Source of the DNA: Panorpa germanica
Lineage: Eukaryota; Arthropoda; Insecta; Mecoptera; Panorpidae
Direction: 5' to 3'
NCBI GenBank assembly: GCA_963678705.1
Contig: CAVMBN010000174.1
Location: 104,734-168,733, forward strand
DNA length: 64,000 nt
Shown: positions 39,819 to 50,797 of the stretch, in pieces
Numbering within the stretch: the stretch's first letter is position 1
How the letters are laid out: every line of letters starts with the position of its first letter
The notes under the pieces: generated by a model
What the model was told of the DNA's origin: nothing
What the model saw: only the letters and a program-made list of their open reading frames with translations
Databases searched by the model: none
Made by a program: the position numbers and the translations under genes

Positions 39819-40325
39819 ATATTGGGGACAATTCCTTTAGATTTAAAAATCACTCATGCACCTACTAAAGTACAAATTACGCTAGAACTGAAAAAATCAA
39901 ATTTTGATGATTTAAAATTAATGCAACAAATTTCGAGGATTTAAAGTTAATGCGGCTGTAGGATAAAAGTCTGGAGACGATACCAAATATATTGCCAAAG
40001 AGATGAATGCATATATGCATAAGCTTTGGCAAGACAGATGGGACTTAATACAAAAAGGAAGACCTACGTATTGGTTAACAAGGACGTTAATATTGCTTTG
40101 CAATACAAGTGGTTCCTATCTACTATGTGTGTGATCAGCTAATGCAACTTTAGGTGAAAAAAGTGATTAAAAGTGAGAAATTAATTACGGAACAAAATTA
40201 AATAAAATATATGAATACTTTTTTAAACGAAAAGTATTTAGGTTTGTTTTAAATTTGTGTTAATTTACCCTAAACAAAGTGTTTTTACAAAAGTTTGACA
40301 GTTAGAAACCAGTGTTAAAAACGAA
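39819..40325 (+). repeat. Satellite monomer 21, right part
   Basis: Rest of the unit interrupted by Copia-2. It starts with the duplicated atatt and continues directly into 'ggggacaattcc' as in uninterrupted units. Confidence 0.93.
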
Positions 40326-41911
40326 TTTTTCATTACGCGTATACGCGGTCCTATAAACATAACCTTAAAATTGTAACTTTTATGTTTGATATAAGACATA
40401 TTAAGTGCTGTAGACAAAAAAAGTGATAATAATTAGGTTAGTGTTAGTGCTAAAACATCAAGTGGTTAAGAAATTCAAGAAATCTGTAGAGCTATATAAG
40501 GAAGACCTCATATAACACTACAAATATACGGAAGACAAAAGGTTGCCGCCCACTATCAAGTAAGTCGATTAACATTAACTATAAATAATATTAAAACATA
40601 AGAATTAGTTTATATAAATGCGTGTTTTAAATAATAAAGAGAGTGTATTAATTGTTATAAGTGATTAAGTGAACAATATATGCGGTTTCCTTGGAAATAG
40701 TGATTGATCGTTCATGAACATTCAATGGTAACAAACAATTAGTAAGTAAGTAGGCATAAGTACAAGTATGTACATGAGATATTTATAGAAATTCAGTGTG
40801 CCTTTGATAATGTCTGGTGGGCAAGTGACCTTCAAAGAATTAGACCGGCAAAAACCTCTAGGTACGTCTACTGCGCTATGGAGAACTATTTTCATTGTCG
40901 AACATTAATTTTACAAACCGATTACCGTTCCATGAAAAGGCAACTATCAAAAGGTTGCCCTCAGCGATCTGTAATGGGGCCTGAGCTCTGGAACATGGTA
41001 TTCGACGAGAACTGTGCTTTTTACTCGAAAGGTTGTGTAAACGTATGTTTTGCCAACGATAATGTGATCCTTATCGGTGCAAATAGTACAGAACAACTAG
41101 AAAGCCGTTCTCGACCTGCTATATATAAAATCTGTAGTTTCTTGAAGCTACAAAGCTACGAAACAAATACGGTAACAACGAATAATAAACTTGTAACACA
41201 CCTTGCGCGTGTCACAAGGACGGAATAAGGCTTAAACTCGGCAACTATGCCGACACTATACAAGGGGGCATTTATGCCAATGGTGGTGTGTTGTGCTTCG
41301 GCATTGTATTACAGGATCAATCTTCCAGATCTTCCATGCAAAGAACTATGTTATTGACGATGACGCGTTGTTGCAGAACTGTATCTACAGAAGTGGTGCA
41401 GGTGATATTTGAGACAATTCCTTTAGATTTAAAAATCACTCATGCACTTACTTAAGTACAAATTACGCTAGAACTGAAAAAATCAAATTTTGATGATTTA
41501 TTATTAATGCGACAAATTTCGAGGATTTAAAGTTAATGCGGCTGTAGGATAAAAGTCTAGAGACGATACCAAATATATTGCCAAAGAGATGAATGCATAT
41601 ATGCATAAGCTTTAACAAGACAGATGGGACTTAATACAAAAAGGAAGACCTACGTATTGGTTTACAAGGACGTTAATATTGCTTTGCAACACAAGTGGTT
41701 CCTATCTACTATGTGTGTGATCGGCTCCTGCTACTTTAGGTGAAAAAAGTGATTAAAAGTGAGAAATTAATTACGGAAAAAAATTAAATAAATTATATGA
41801 ATACTTTTTCAAACGAAAAGTATTTAAGTTTGTTTTAAATTTGTGTTAATTTACCCTAAACAAAGTGTTTTTACAAAAGTTAGACAGTTGGAAACCAGTG
41901 TTAAAAACGAA
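40326..41911 (+). repeat. Satellite monomer 22
   Basis: 1586-bp unit with the RT-like frame open at 40878-41228. Last complete unit of the array. Confidence 0.93.
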
Positions 41912-41933
41912 TTTTTCATTACGCGTACACGCG
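41912..41933 (+). repeat. Satellite monomer 23, truncated stub
   Basis: Only the first 22 bp remain ('...attacgcgtacacgcg') before the AGTAG terminus of the Polinton-like element. Confidence 0.85.
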
Positions 41934-43059
41934 AGTAGTGTTATAAAGCCGGTTCTGAGACAGTTTAGAAGTTGAGTTGGAAATTATTAGGGTAGGGATG
42001 CATTTAGATCACGATATGAAGAGGGGGCGTGGCTAGACTTATAAGAATGTGAAAGGGGGGTAAGGGTGGGGATGCATTAAGTTCATATGATCAAATGTCA
42101 TGTATGGGATGTATTGCTATTGGTTTAGAAGATGATGACGTCATTACAGCTTTTATTTGTTGGTACAATCTCTACAATACGCAAGGTTGTGAGTGAGAAA
42201 GCAGTAGCGGTAAAGAGTGAGATAGCGATTGTAATAATTATGTGTGTGTTGGTATTGGTGTAGAAGATATAACGTAATTATTGCATTCTTCGTCAATTTC
42301 CGGAAGCCAATCGTTTATGTTCGTATCCTCGATGTAGCTGTGGATGCAGTCAGTATAAGATCATATTAGCATATTTCTTATTATTGGTTATAAGATGATA
42401 ACGTTAATATATATTCCCACTTATGCATTTTTATGCATGTATACATATGTAAGGAGGTTCTGTTGTTGGAGGTGGTATTTAATATGGAGTGGTAGAGATG
42501 GTAAATTAATGCATAAATGTCATTTAAATAGAGATGATGTTGAGATGTAATTACAGAGTAATGTTTTCTTAGTTCAAGCTAAAGTTTAATAGTATGAACG
42601 GATTTAAGAATATTCCAGGCGTATCATGGTTATTGGATTCGGGGGATATACGCGTCGGCATTGACAGTGAAGATAGATATTATGTGCAAGATATAACTGA
42701 CGATTTTGATATAGATGACTGTGATCCAAAGGATATGACGGATGAAGAAAAGAAGACATACGAGAAAATTATAGAGAGTTATGCTGATTAAATAATAATA
42801 GGTCACGAAGAAATTAAAATACAGGAAGAAGATTCTGATGTGAAAATCATAGAATTATTTGACGATGATAATGAAGTTATTGAAATATTAGACTCTGACG
42901 ATGAAATTGTAGAAGTGTTAGACTCTGATGACGAAATTGTAAAAGTATAACATAGTGATTAATGCATATTTTTTTAATGTAAAATTATATAAATAAATGA
43001 ACTTTTCAAAACAATTGTGATTTATATTTTGATTTTGAAACTGAAATATATAAGTTACA
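41934..43059 (+). repeat. Terminal region of Polinton-like element 1 (homologous to the TIR of element 2)
   Basis: AGTAG terminus followed by 'agttggaaattatt' and 'agggggcgtggctagac', shared with 49011 onward and with the reverse complement of 59135. Similarity is interrupted between about 42,120 and 42,440 and resumes at the acidic gene. The partner repeat of this element is absent from the window. Confidence 0.78.
42594..42950 (+). pseudogene. Acidic TIR-encoded protein, broken copy
   Basis: Same gene as at 50206-50610. The ATG is at 42594 and an in-frame TAA at 42789-42791 replaces a GAA codon. The frame then continues to a TAA at 42948-42950. It has one fewer 10-residue C-terminal repeat and lacks the short duplicated CDSDD segment. 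Function unknown. Confidence 0.8.
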
Positions 43060-46000
43060 ATGGATAGCGGTTGTAAAATTATTAAGCATATGAGAAAAAT
43101 TATTGAACACTTAAATAGTTCAAATTATTCAAGTATTTAGTGGAAAAAGTGGTCTGATTATAATAAAATTAATATAAGATTATTAAATAAGTTATTAAAA
43201 AATAATAATAAAAATACCTATTCAATTGGATATAAACGAAGTGTTGAAAGCAATATAAGTGTATTAAAACATTTTCAAACATTGTTAGAAAATAAAGAAA
43301 TAATTGGAAGAGGAACTATAAATACTTCAAAACGTAGCGATCGAATTAAATGGCAGGAAATAAATTCATCATTTAAAGGACGTGTTAGAACAGGAGTGTT
43401 AATTAATTTAAGTCACATTGATCCATTACAATTTTTAAATGATGCATTTTATATGTTTGCATCTAGAATTAAAAATGCTCTTAAAAATCATAGTGCTTTA
43501 AAAGTTAATGTAATTTTTTGTGGTGAATTTGTTTTACCATCAGCTAAAGAAGAAGAACATATATTTGAATACAATTATTTTAATACTAAAAATAATGAAA
43601 TTTTTGTATCAACAGAATTAAAACATTGGTATAAGAAAAATGTTATTGATGTTGTATTAAAATATTTAGAAACTTTTCAAGAAAATCAAAGTGGATGGGC
43701 TCTATGTAAAATAGTGAATATGATAGTAAATATAAATCAATTTGTTCCATTTTATATTTCATCATTTATTGACTTACTAGTTGAAATAAGACGAAAAAAG
43801 GCTGTTATAAATGTTCAGAATGAAGATGATAAATGTTTTGTATGGGCAGTATTATCAGCACTTTATCCATCAAAAATTCATGGCGACAGAGTATCATCTT
43901 ATAAGAAATATATAAATTGTCTTAATTTAAATGGTATTAAATTTCCAATGACGTTATCACAAGTTTTAAAATTTGAAAAACTAAATAATATATCAATCAA
44001 TGTGTATATTTTAAAAAAGAGCAAGAAAACATTTGTAACTATTCCTGTATATGTTAGTAAAATATATGAAAGTAAACATATTCATTTTTTAATGATTCAA
44101 AGTGATTCTGAATTTGAAGAAAAAGAAGAAGAAGAAGAGGATGAACAAGATGTTGTTGAAAGTAATAATGAGGAATGCGACAATAAAATAAAATTTAATT
44201 TTTGTTGGATAAAGAATTCATCAAGACTTGTTAGTAATCAACTTTCAAAAACAAATTGTAAGAAATTTATATGTGATCGATGTTTACATTTCTTTAGAGA
44301 TGAGTGCAAGTTTAGGGAACATTTACAAGACTGTGTTAGATTAGGACTGAGACCAGTTAAACCGATAATGCCAGTTGAAAATTCTAATATACTTGAGTTT
44401 AAAAACTTTAAGAGAAAAATTAGAAATGCATGTGTTATTTATGCAGACTTTGAAAGTATATTGGATAGTAATGTGACAAATATTGAAACCAAGGGGGTAT
44501 ATCAAACACATATTGCACATAGCGTTGGATATTGTGTAAAATATTTATATGATGACTCTAAATCTTATTATAATAGTTATCGTGGTGAAGATTGCGTTCA
44601 GTGGTTTGTAAATGAATTAAAAGAGATTGCTTATAATGTTGAGGATATAAAAAAAAATGTATTACCAATGAAAACATTGACGGCTCAACAAAAGATGGAA
44701 TATTTAAATGCACTAAATTGTCATATATGTGAAAAACCGTTCCAACAAGACCGTGTTTGAGATCATTGTCATTTAACAGGAAATTAATGAGGACCAGCTC
44801 ATAATGAATGTAATTTAAATTATAATGAAAGTTATGTGATTCCAATAATTTTTCACAATTTATCATCTTATGATTCACATTTTATAATAATTGATTTAGC
44901 TACTGGAATAAGTGGAAGAACTTCTTTGCTACTAATTAATAAATAAAAATATATTTCATTTACGAAATATGTGTATGGAACTAATATTTCATTAAGATTT
45001 ATTGATTCATATCGATTTATGGCTAGTTCTTTAAATAATTTGGCATCATATTTACCAAATAATAAACTTAAAATTTTAAAATCAGAATTTAACATGTTAA
45101 GCAATGAAAAATTTAGTATGTTAAGTAAAAAAAGTGTATTTCCTTATGATTATATAAATTCCTGGGAAAAGTTAAATGAGACAGCTTTACCACCTCAGGA
45201 TAATTTTTTTAATTTATTAAAAAAACACAAGATGTATGGAATACATTTCATATCAAAACACTTGGTGAATATTCCGATTTGTACTTAAAAACCGATGTGT
45301 TATTACTTTGTGACATATTTGAAAATTTTCGAGATAATTGTTTAGACAAGTATAAATTAGATCCAGTGCATTATGTTTCTGCTCCTAGCTTAGCATGGAA
45401 TTCTATGTCAAAAATTACAAAAATTAAACTTGAATTGTTTACTGATATAAATATGTGGCTATTTATAGAGAAGGGTATCAGAGGTGGTATAAGTCAATGT
45501 TCAAACAGATATGCAGAGGCCAATAACAAATATATGACTGACAAGTATAAACCTGAATTACCTTCTAAATATCTAATGTATTTTGATGTTAATAACTTAT
45601 ACGGTCATGCAATGTCTCAATTCCTACCATATGGAAATATTAAATGGTTAAACAACCAGGAAATATTGGAAATAAGTAATACTATATGCAATTTGTCCGA
45701 AACTAGCAATACTGGTTACATTTTAGAAGTAGATTTAACTTATCCTCAAAGTTAACATAATCTCCATAAAGATTAACCGCTTTGTCCTGAGCATTGTATT
45801 ACACCAGGAAGTAAACACAAAAAACTTTTAACTACTTTATATGATAAGGAGAAATATATAATTCATTATAGTAATTTAAAGCAATGTATACATTTAGGAA
45901 TGCAAGTATCAAAAATACATCGAGTTTTAAAATTTAGTCAATCACCGTGGCTAAAAAACTATATCGATTTAAATACAGAAAAAAGAAAAATGGCTACTAA

Positions 46001-46829
46001 TGATTTTGAATAGAACTTGTATAAATTAATGAATAATAGTGTATTTGGTAAGACAATGGAAAATGTTAGAAAACATCGTGATATAAAATTAAAAACAAAT
46101 TGGGGTGGTCGATATGGAGTAAAAAGTTTAATAGCACGACCTAATTTTCATAGCCGAACAATTTTTAATAAAAATGTTGTAGCTATTGAACTTTTAAAAC
46201 CTAATATTACATTTAATAAACCTATATATGTTGGCTTTTCAATATTAGATTTATCTTAAACAGTAATGTATGATTTTCATTATAATTATATGCAAAAAGA
46301 ATTTTTTAATAATAATTTAAAGTTATTATACATTGATACTGACTCGTTAATTTATGAAATTATTACATCAGATATTTATGAAACTATAAAACGCGATATA
46401 AGTAAGTTTGATACAAGTGATTATAAAGAAAACAATCAATATAATATTCTATGTGTAAATAAAAAGGTATTGGGTTTAATGAAGGATTAAAATAACGGTA
46501 AAATTATGACTCACTTTATAAGACTAAGATCGAAAATGTATACAATAAAGGTTAATAATAATGACATTATAAAAAAAATAAAAGGAATAAAGACAAGTGT
46601 AGTAAGAAACCATATTTCTTTTGAAGATTATGAAATTTGTTTGAGAACTTTTAATGAAAAAAATTGTACTCAGAGAGGAATAGTTTCAAAATTGCATAAT
46701 GTGTACTCCATTAAACAAACAAAAATTGCTTTAAGTCGTTTTGATGATAAACGGTGTTTTATAAAAAACAGTACAGATACTTTGCCTTGGGGTTTCGATA
46801 ATTTAAGTGATAGCGATTTATTGTTATAA
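43060..46829 (+). pseudogene. Protein-primed DNA polymerase B (Polinton type), many stops
   Basis: A frame of about 1,250 codons from ATG 43060 (MDSGCKII). In order it shows an N-terminal domain, a conserved KAVINV...CFVWAVLSALYP segment, a C2H2-like pair (CDRCLHFF...HLQDC), the exonuclease motif YADFESI, the HCHLTGN region, and polymerase motifs DVNNLYG (45590 region), [14 protein letters not shown] (46020) and IDTDSLIYE (46340). It would copy the element from a terminal protein primer. Breaks: TAG 43138, TGA 44758, TAA 44785, TGA 44788, TAA 44944, TAA 45753, TAA 45774, TAG 46011, TAA 46257, TAA 46488, and one frameshift near 45,250. Motifs around the breaks are well conserved, so decay is mostly by single substitutions. 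Confidence 0.9.
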
Positions 46830-46952
46830 GTATATTTTTAATGTAAAATAAATACATATTTATAATAACCAGTAGTTTTATTTATTTAAAATGTTATACA
46901 ATATTTTTAGCATCTATCCAACTGTTATGAGATTTATCTAAACCTAACCACT
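46830..46952. other. Convergent intergenic gap
   Basis: AT-rich gap between the 3' ends of the polymerase (+) and integrase (-), with AATAAA-type hexamers on both strands near 46850 and 46875. Confidence 0.6.
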
Positions 46953-47822
46953 TTACAAAACTTTTTTTCCTTTTTTCTGTAAAACCTTCTCAACTAGATA
47001 TATATCTGGATATTTTGTTTTTTGTAGTTCTTGTTCGTAAAACGCGCCTGCAATTGATTGGCCATGAGAATCATTAAGTAAATATGTGACTGGATTAGTT
47101 AGTTGTACTTTTGATATAGTAAATATTTCGGTACCCCAGTAAGGAGTATACCCTTTTGCAAATAATGATTTGGTTTTGCTTAAGCGAACATAATCTCCAA
47201 CTTTATAGCGACTTAAACCGACCCTTTTTATCCTATTGTATACATTTCCTAATAATTTTTTTTCATTTTTTATTGATACTTGAGATGGCTTCATATTAAT
47301 TGTTGAATGATGAGTATTATTATATTTGTTAACATGTGCATCAATGTTATTAATCCAATTATAGTTGCCTTTTATACTAAAATCTTTCCACATAGCATTT
47401 TTTAGAGTTCTATTAAATCTTTCAACTATGGATGCTTTCATATTACTAAATGTACTATAATGGTTTATGTCATAATAATTTGTTACTTTTTTAAATTCAG
47501 AGTTATAAAATTTTTTTCCGTTATCTGTTTGTAAGTTTTTCGGAACCTTATTTTTATTTTTTATTAAAATATTTTCAAATGCAACAGTAACTTTTTTTGC
47601 AGATTTTGATTTTACTGGAACTGCCCATGCATATTTAGAAAATATATCAGTTACTGTGAGTAAATACTTGTAACCTTTGTTTTCTTTTGCATACGGAATC
47701 ATTTCTACTAAATCAGCTTGCCAACTTTCATTTAGACCTTTTATGATTACATGTCTTCGCTTATAGTTTTTACGTGCAGGTTTATGTAACTCATTAATTA
47801 TACCTATTTTTGTTTTGCTCAT
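46953..47822 (-). CDS. Polinton-type integrase (rve family)
   Basis: 289 residues, intact from ATG 47822. A retroviral-type DDE core is visible: Asp in WQADLVEM, Asp in QTDNGKKF, Glu in IVERFNRTLK. It is preceded by HKPARKNYKRR, and followed by a basic C-terminal module with YKVGDYVRLSKTKSLFAKGY, like the SH3/chromo-type tail of Polinton integrases. It should join element ends to target DNA. It is the only gene in element 1 of recognisable function without a break. The N-terminal zinc-binding part is not in this frame; the small frame upstream does not obviously supply it. Confidence 0.88.
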   Translation of the reverse strand: MSKTKIGIINELHKPARKNYKRRHVIIKGLNESWQADLVEMIPYAKENKGYKYLLTVTDIFSKYAWAVPVKSKSAKKVTVAFENILIKNKNKVPKNLQTDNGKKFYNSEFKKVTNYYDINHYSTFSNMKASIVERFNRTLKNAMWKDFSIKGNYNWINNIDAHVNKYNNTHHSTINMKPSQVSIKNEKKLLGNVYNRIKRVGLSRYKVGDYVRLSKTKSLFAKGYTPYWGTEIFTISKVQLTNPVTYLLNDSHGQSIAGAFYEQELQKTKYPDIYLVEKVLQKKGKKVL

Positions 47823-47866
47823 ACTTATTATTATTACACAAAATTTATCAAGAACTAATATCTAAA

Positions 47867-48076
47867 CTATGTTTTGTTTTTAATTCTGTAATTATTGTTG
47901 CAATTTTTTTTATTTACTTCAATAATGTTTTGAAAGTTATTAATATAAGCATCATTAATATATTTCTCTGCAGCTTTTAAACGTCTATCTATAATAATTA
48001 AATCATTTTTTGATACTGTTTCGTGCCGAGTAATTTTTTTCTTATGTATGTGTCCTCCAAATTTGTTAATAGTCAT
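47867..48076 (-). CDS. Small hypothetical protein upstream of the integrase
   Basis: 69 codons from ATG 48076, starting MTINKFGGHIHKKK, basic and asparagine-rich. It sits between the integrase and the next minus-strand frame, probably the same element transcript. It may be the front part of a longer Polinton gene cut by a frameshift. No function assigned. Confidence 0.5.
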   Translation of the reverse strand: MTINKFGGHIHKKKITRHETVSKNDLIIIDRRLKAAEKYINDAYINNFQNIIEVNKKNCNNNYRIKNKT

Positions 48077-48132
48077 GTTACTTACATGAGTAGTTATAAA
48101 TTAATGAAAAAGAAGGGAATGTGTTTAAGTAC

Positions 48133-48480
48133 TTATATAATAATAATATTAGCTTCTTTTAATTCTTCAACTATTGAAATAATTTCATTGTCATGTGATG
48201 TATTGCCAGCCCATTTTGAACTATATAGTAATCCTAGTCTATCAACTAATTCGTTTGGATTATCCCAATAAATGAAATCTTTTGGATTTTTATTAAAAGT
48301 CATATAATTTGGAATAAGACTTTTGAAACCTTTACCAAAACGTTTAAGATTTAGTAAAATAACTGAGGACGTACGCTGCAAAAGTCTTGATCGAACGTTT
48401 TGCAGTTTTTCTAGAGAATATGGTGTTGAAGACGCTGGGTCACTTAATTTTGTTTGAGGAGGAAATAATAACGATATAAT
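48133..48480 (-). pseudogene. Polinton-associated conserved protein, C-terminal part
   Basis: A frame without ATG, open from 48480 to 48133, with LLNLKRFGKGFKSLIPNY, DFIYWDNPNELVDRL and HDNEIISIVEELKEA. This type of sequence is often found beside the integrase in insect Polintons; its role is not known to me. The N-terminus is lost at the junction with the Gypsy fragment, where a TAA (48481-48483) lies exactly at the boundary. Confidence 0.65.
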
Positions 48481-48483
48481 TTA

Positions 48484-49010
48484 TATATTTGGTACCATTC
48501 GTGTTGGTGCTACTACATAGTCATTTCTATCTGTTTTTTCATTACTTTTCTTATACAGTATACCCCTATCATCTAAATAATATTCATTTTTCTCCATATA
48601 CTTAGTTTGCGTTATTAATTGTTTAATATGGGAATCACTAGCTTGTTCATTTTTAATTTAACACCAATCCCAATATGGATCTTCTTCAGCTGCTACGGCT
48701 GCAATACTTTCTGTTTCTATTCTACTTAATGCATCGACATTACCGTGTTTTACCCCTGGCCTATAAATAATATCAAAATCGTAATCTGCTAAAGTTAAAG
48801 CCCACCGTGCTAATCTACTTTTCATTGGATCTTTCATAGTCATTAACCAACATAATGATCGGTGATCTGTTCGAATCTTAAATTTCTTACCATATAAATA
48901 TGTACGAAAATGTGATAAACTCCATAAAATCGCTAAACATTCCCTTTCTGTGGTTGAGTAATTTTTCTTACATTTATTTAATTTACGAGAAGCGTATGCG
49001 ACAGGACGTT
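48484..49010 (-). pseudogene. Gypsy/Ty3 pol fragment (RNase H to start of integrase)
   Basis: On the minus strand, from 49010: PVAYASRKLNKCKKNYST, RECLAILWSLSHFRTYLYG, KIRTDHRSLCWLM, RLARWALTLADYDF, YRPGVKHGNVDALSR. This is the classical RNase H region of Ty3/Gypsy pol. After a TAA at 48658-48660 it continues (YYLDDRGILYKK) toward the integrase zinc domain and stops near 48484. It is cut precisely at a codon by the AGTAG end of element 2. Confidence 0.88.
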
Positions 49011-50205
49011 AGTAGCGTAGTAGAGCGGGTTCTGGCTTAAATTTGAAATTGAGTTGGAAATTATTGGAGGTGGGGATGCATTTAGGTCACGATATGCAGA
49101 GGGGGCGTGGCTAGACTTGGAAGAATGTAAAAGGGGGTAATAGTGGGGTGAGGAGTGAGGTGGCGTGGCTAGACAATGGGGGGTAATAGTGGGGTAATAT
49201 GAAAGAGTGAGATAGCGATATTAATTATTACGTGTGTGTGTTAGTATAAGCAATAGTGGTAAAGAGTGAGATACCGATATTAATTCTTATGTTTGATTTG
49301 TTATTGGTTATAAGATTATGACAGTGTTAAATTATTTATAACAGTGTATTTATAGCGCATTCCTTCGAAATTTGCAAACAGCACATGTTCTCATGCCTTC
49401 GAATGTAACTTGATGCACACGTGTTAGCCGGCGTCAGCACATGTTGTCATGAGAACTTCGTATATAAATTATTCTTATGCAATATGATAAAACAATATTT
49501 TCCAAACGTAGACAAATTTTTTGTTATACATTTTATGTTTTAGTTAAATGTAGGGTCGGATTGGGTATTGTTGTATTAGATTATTGATTTAAGTATACTA
49601 AAAGTTATAATATACGTACATTATATCATTGATGATTGTCAAAGCATACAGTTATATTTTTATGTGTTGTAATAATCATAAAGTCTTATAAGTCAGACAA
49701 TGGTGTTGTTTTACATATATGAGGTTATAACACCACAGTAACTGTTAAAATAGTAGGAGGATATTTTATTATACAAATTTATTAGGTAGCGGTTTGATCC
49801 ATATGTATGAGGCTATATAGGTTGTGGATAATAGTAGAATCACAATTAGCTAAACCAAAAGATCTAACTTAAGTTGAAACAAACTTTTTAAAATAAAACT
49901 GCTCGAAGGGTCGGGGCCCCCGAGAATTTTATTTATTTTGAATGCGCGGGGATCATAGAATTAAGAATTGATAGTCTGATGGTAAATATATTATAGTATT
50001 AAATAAGTAAAGTGCTACCCTGTTAAATTTTTATATTATAATTTATATATAAGTTTAAGAATATGATTGTTGAGCGTAAGACCTATGTAACGGGATTCTG
50101 TTGGTGGAGGTGGTAAATTCATGTATAAATGTCACTTAAATAGAGATGATGTTGAGCTGTAATTACAGAGTAATATTTTCTTAGTGCAAGCTAAAGTTTA
50201 ATAGT

Positions 50206-50610
50206 ATGAACGGATTTAAGAATATTCCAGGCGTAACATGGTTATTGAATTCGGGAGATATACGCGTCGGCATTGACAGTGAAGATAGATATTATGTGCA
50301 GGATATAACTGACGATTTTGATATAGATGATTGTGATTCAGATGATTGTGATTCAGATGATATGACGGATAAAGAAGAAAAGAAGACATACGAGAAAATT
50401 ATAGAGAGTTATGCTGATGAAATAATAATAGGTCACGAAGAAATTGAAATACAGGAAGAAGATTCTGATGTGGAAATCATAGAATTATTAGACGATGATA
50501 ATGAAGTTATTGAAATATTAGACTCTGACGATGAAATTGTAGAGGTGTTAGACTCTGATGACGAAATTGTAGAGGTGTTAGACTCTGATGACGAAATTGT
50601 AAAAGTATAA
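50206..50610 (+). CDS. Acidic repeat protein encoded in the TIR (left copy)
   Basis: 134 residues from ATG 50206. A hydrophobic/neutral start (MNGFKNIPGVTWLL) is followed by an Asp-rich middle (residues 36-53) and then four tandem 10-residue repeats at 90-129 of the pattern E-[IV]-[IV]-E-[ILV]-L-D-[SD]-D-[DN], ending EIVKV. The repeats match the SUMO-interacting-motif pattern (hydrophobic triad plus acidic tail, with CK2-like SDDE sites). That is my inference. No known family recognised. The gene reads inward from the terminus, about 1.2 kb in, and an intact copy lies in the other repeat. Confidence 0.75.
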   Translation: MNGFKNIPGVTWLLNSGDIRVGIDSEDRYYVQDITDDFDIDDCDSDDCDSDDMTDKEEKKTYEKIIESYADEIIIGHEEIEIQEEDSDVEIIELLDDDNEVIEILDSDDEIVEVLDSDDEIVEVLDSDDEIVKV

Positions 50611-50716
50611 CATAGTGATTAATGTATATTTTTGATGTAAAATTATATAAATAAATGAACTTTTAAAAGCAATTGTTATTTATATTTTGATTTTAAACTA
50701 AAATATATAATTTAAA

Positions 50717-50797
50717 ATGGATAACGGTTGTAAGATTATTAAGTATATGGGAACAATTATTGAACTGAAAAGTAATGCATTTAAGGTTGGGTTTTGA
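50717..50797 (+). pseudogene. 5' stub of the DNA polymerase B gene (left TIR)
   Basis: 26 codons starting MDNGCKIIKYM and then TGA. The start matches the N-terminus of the element-1 polymerase (MDSGCKIIKHM at 43060), and lies at the same distance after the acidic gene. Similarity ends after about 17 residues. Confidence 0.7.

Larger units (their letters stand above)
1..41933 (+). repeat. Tandem macrosatellite array, ~1.58-kb monomer, LINE-derived
   Basis: Twenty-two near-identical direct repeats plus a 22-bp stub, recognised by the recurring junction 'gaatttttcattacgcg' at about 1586, 3173, 4760, 6347, 7934, 9514, 11093, 12671, 14249, 15827, 17396, 23416, 25001, 26589, 28185, 29772, 31359, 32953, 34540, 36111, 40326 and 41912. 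Spacing is 1569-1596 bp once the two inserted Copia elements are removed. In monomer coordinates, roughly +455 to +1425 is a decayed R1-type LINE ORF2 segment, and the rest is AT-rich unrecognised sequence. All units point the same way, and the array continues past the left edge. It ends on the right where a Polinton-like element begins. Direct orientation and shared private variants fit unequal crossing-over rather than independent insertions. Confidence in the array is very high; its chromosomal setting is unknown. Confidence 0.97.
41934..48480 (+). mobile_element. Polinton/Maverick-like element 1, right end missing
   Basis: It starts AGTAG at the break of the satellite array and shares its terminal sequence, acidic gene and polymerase start with element 2. 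It carries a protein-primed DNA polymerase B (+), an integrase (-) and two small minus-strand frames, with the polymerase and integrase genes converging near 46,850. The combination of PolB with a retroviral-type integrase and inverted termini defines Polintons. No ATPase, protease or capsid gene is present. There is no right inverted repeat; at about 48,480 it abuts a Gypsy fragment. It is therefore a truncated or rearranged copy. Confidence 0.8.

Noticed and set aside
1..41933. CRISPR array or bacterial repeat region
   Set aside because: Units are 1.58 kb, with no short repeat-spacer pattern, and all coding matches are to eukaryotic transposons.
44558..45104. Minus-strand frames opposite the element-1 polymerase
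   Set aside because: Antisense shadows of a clearly recognised polymerase frame.
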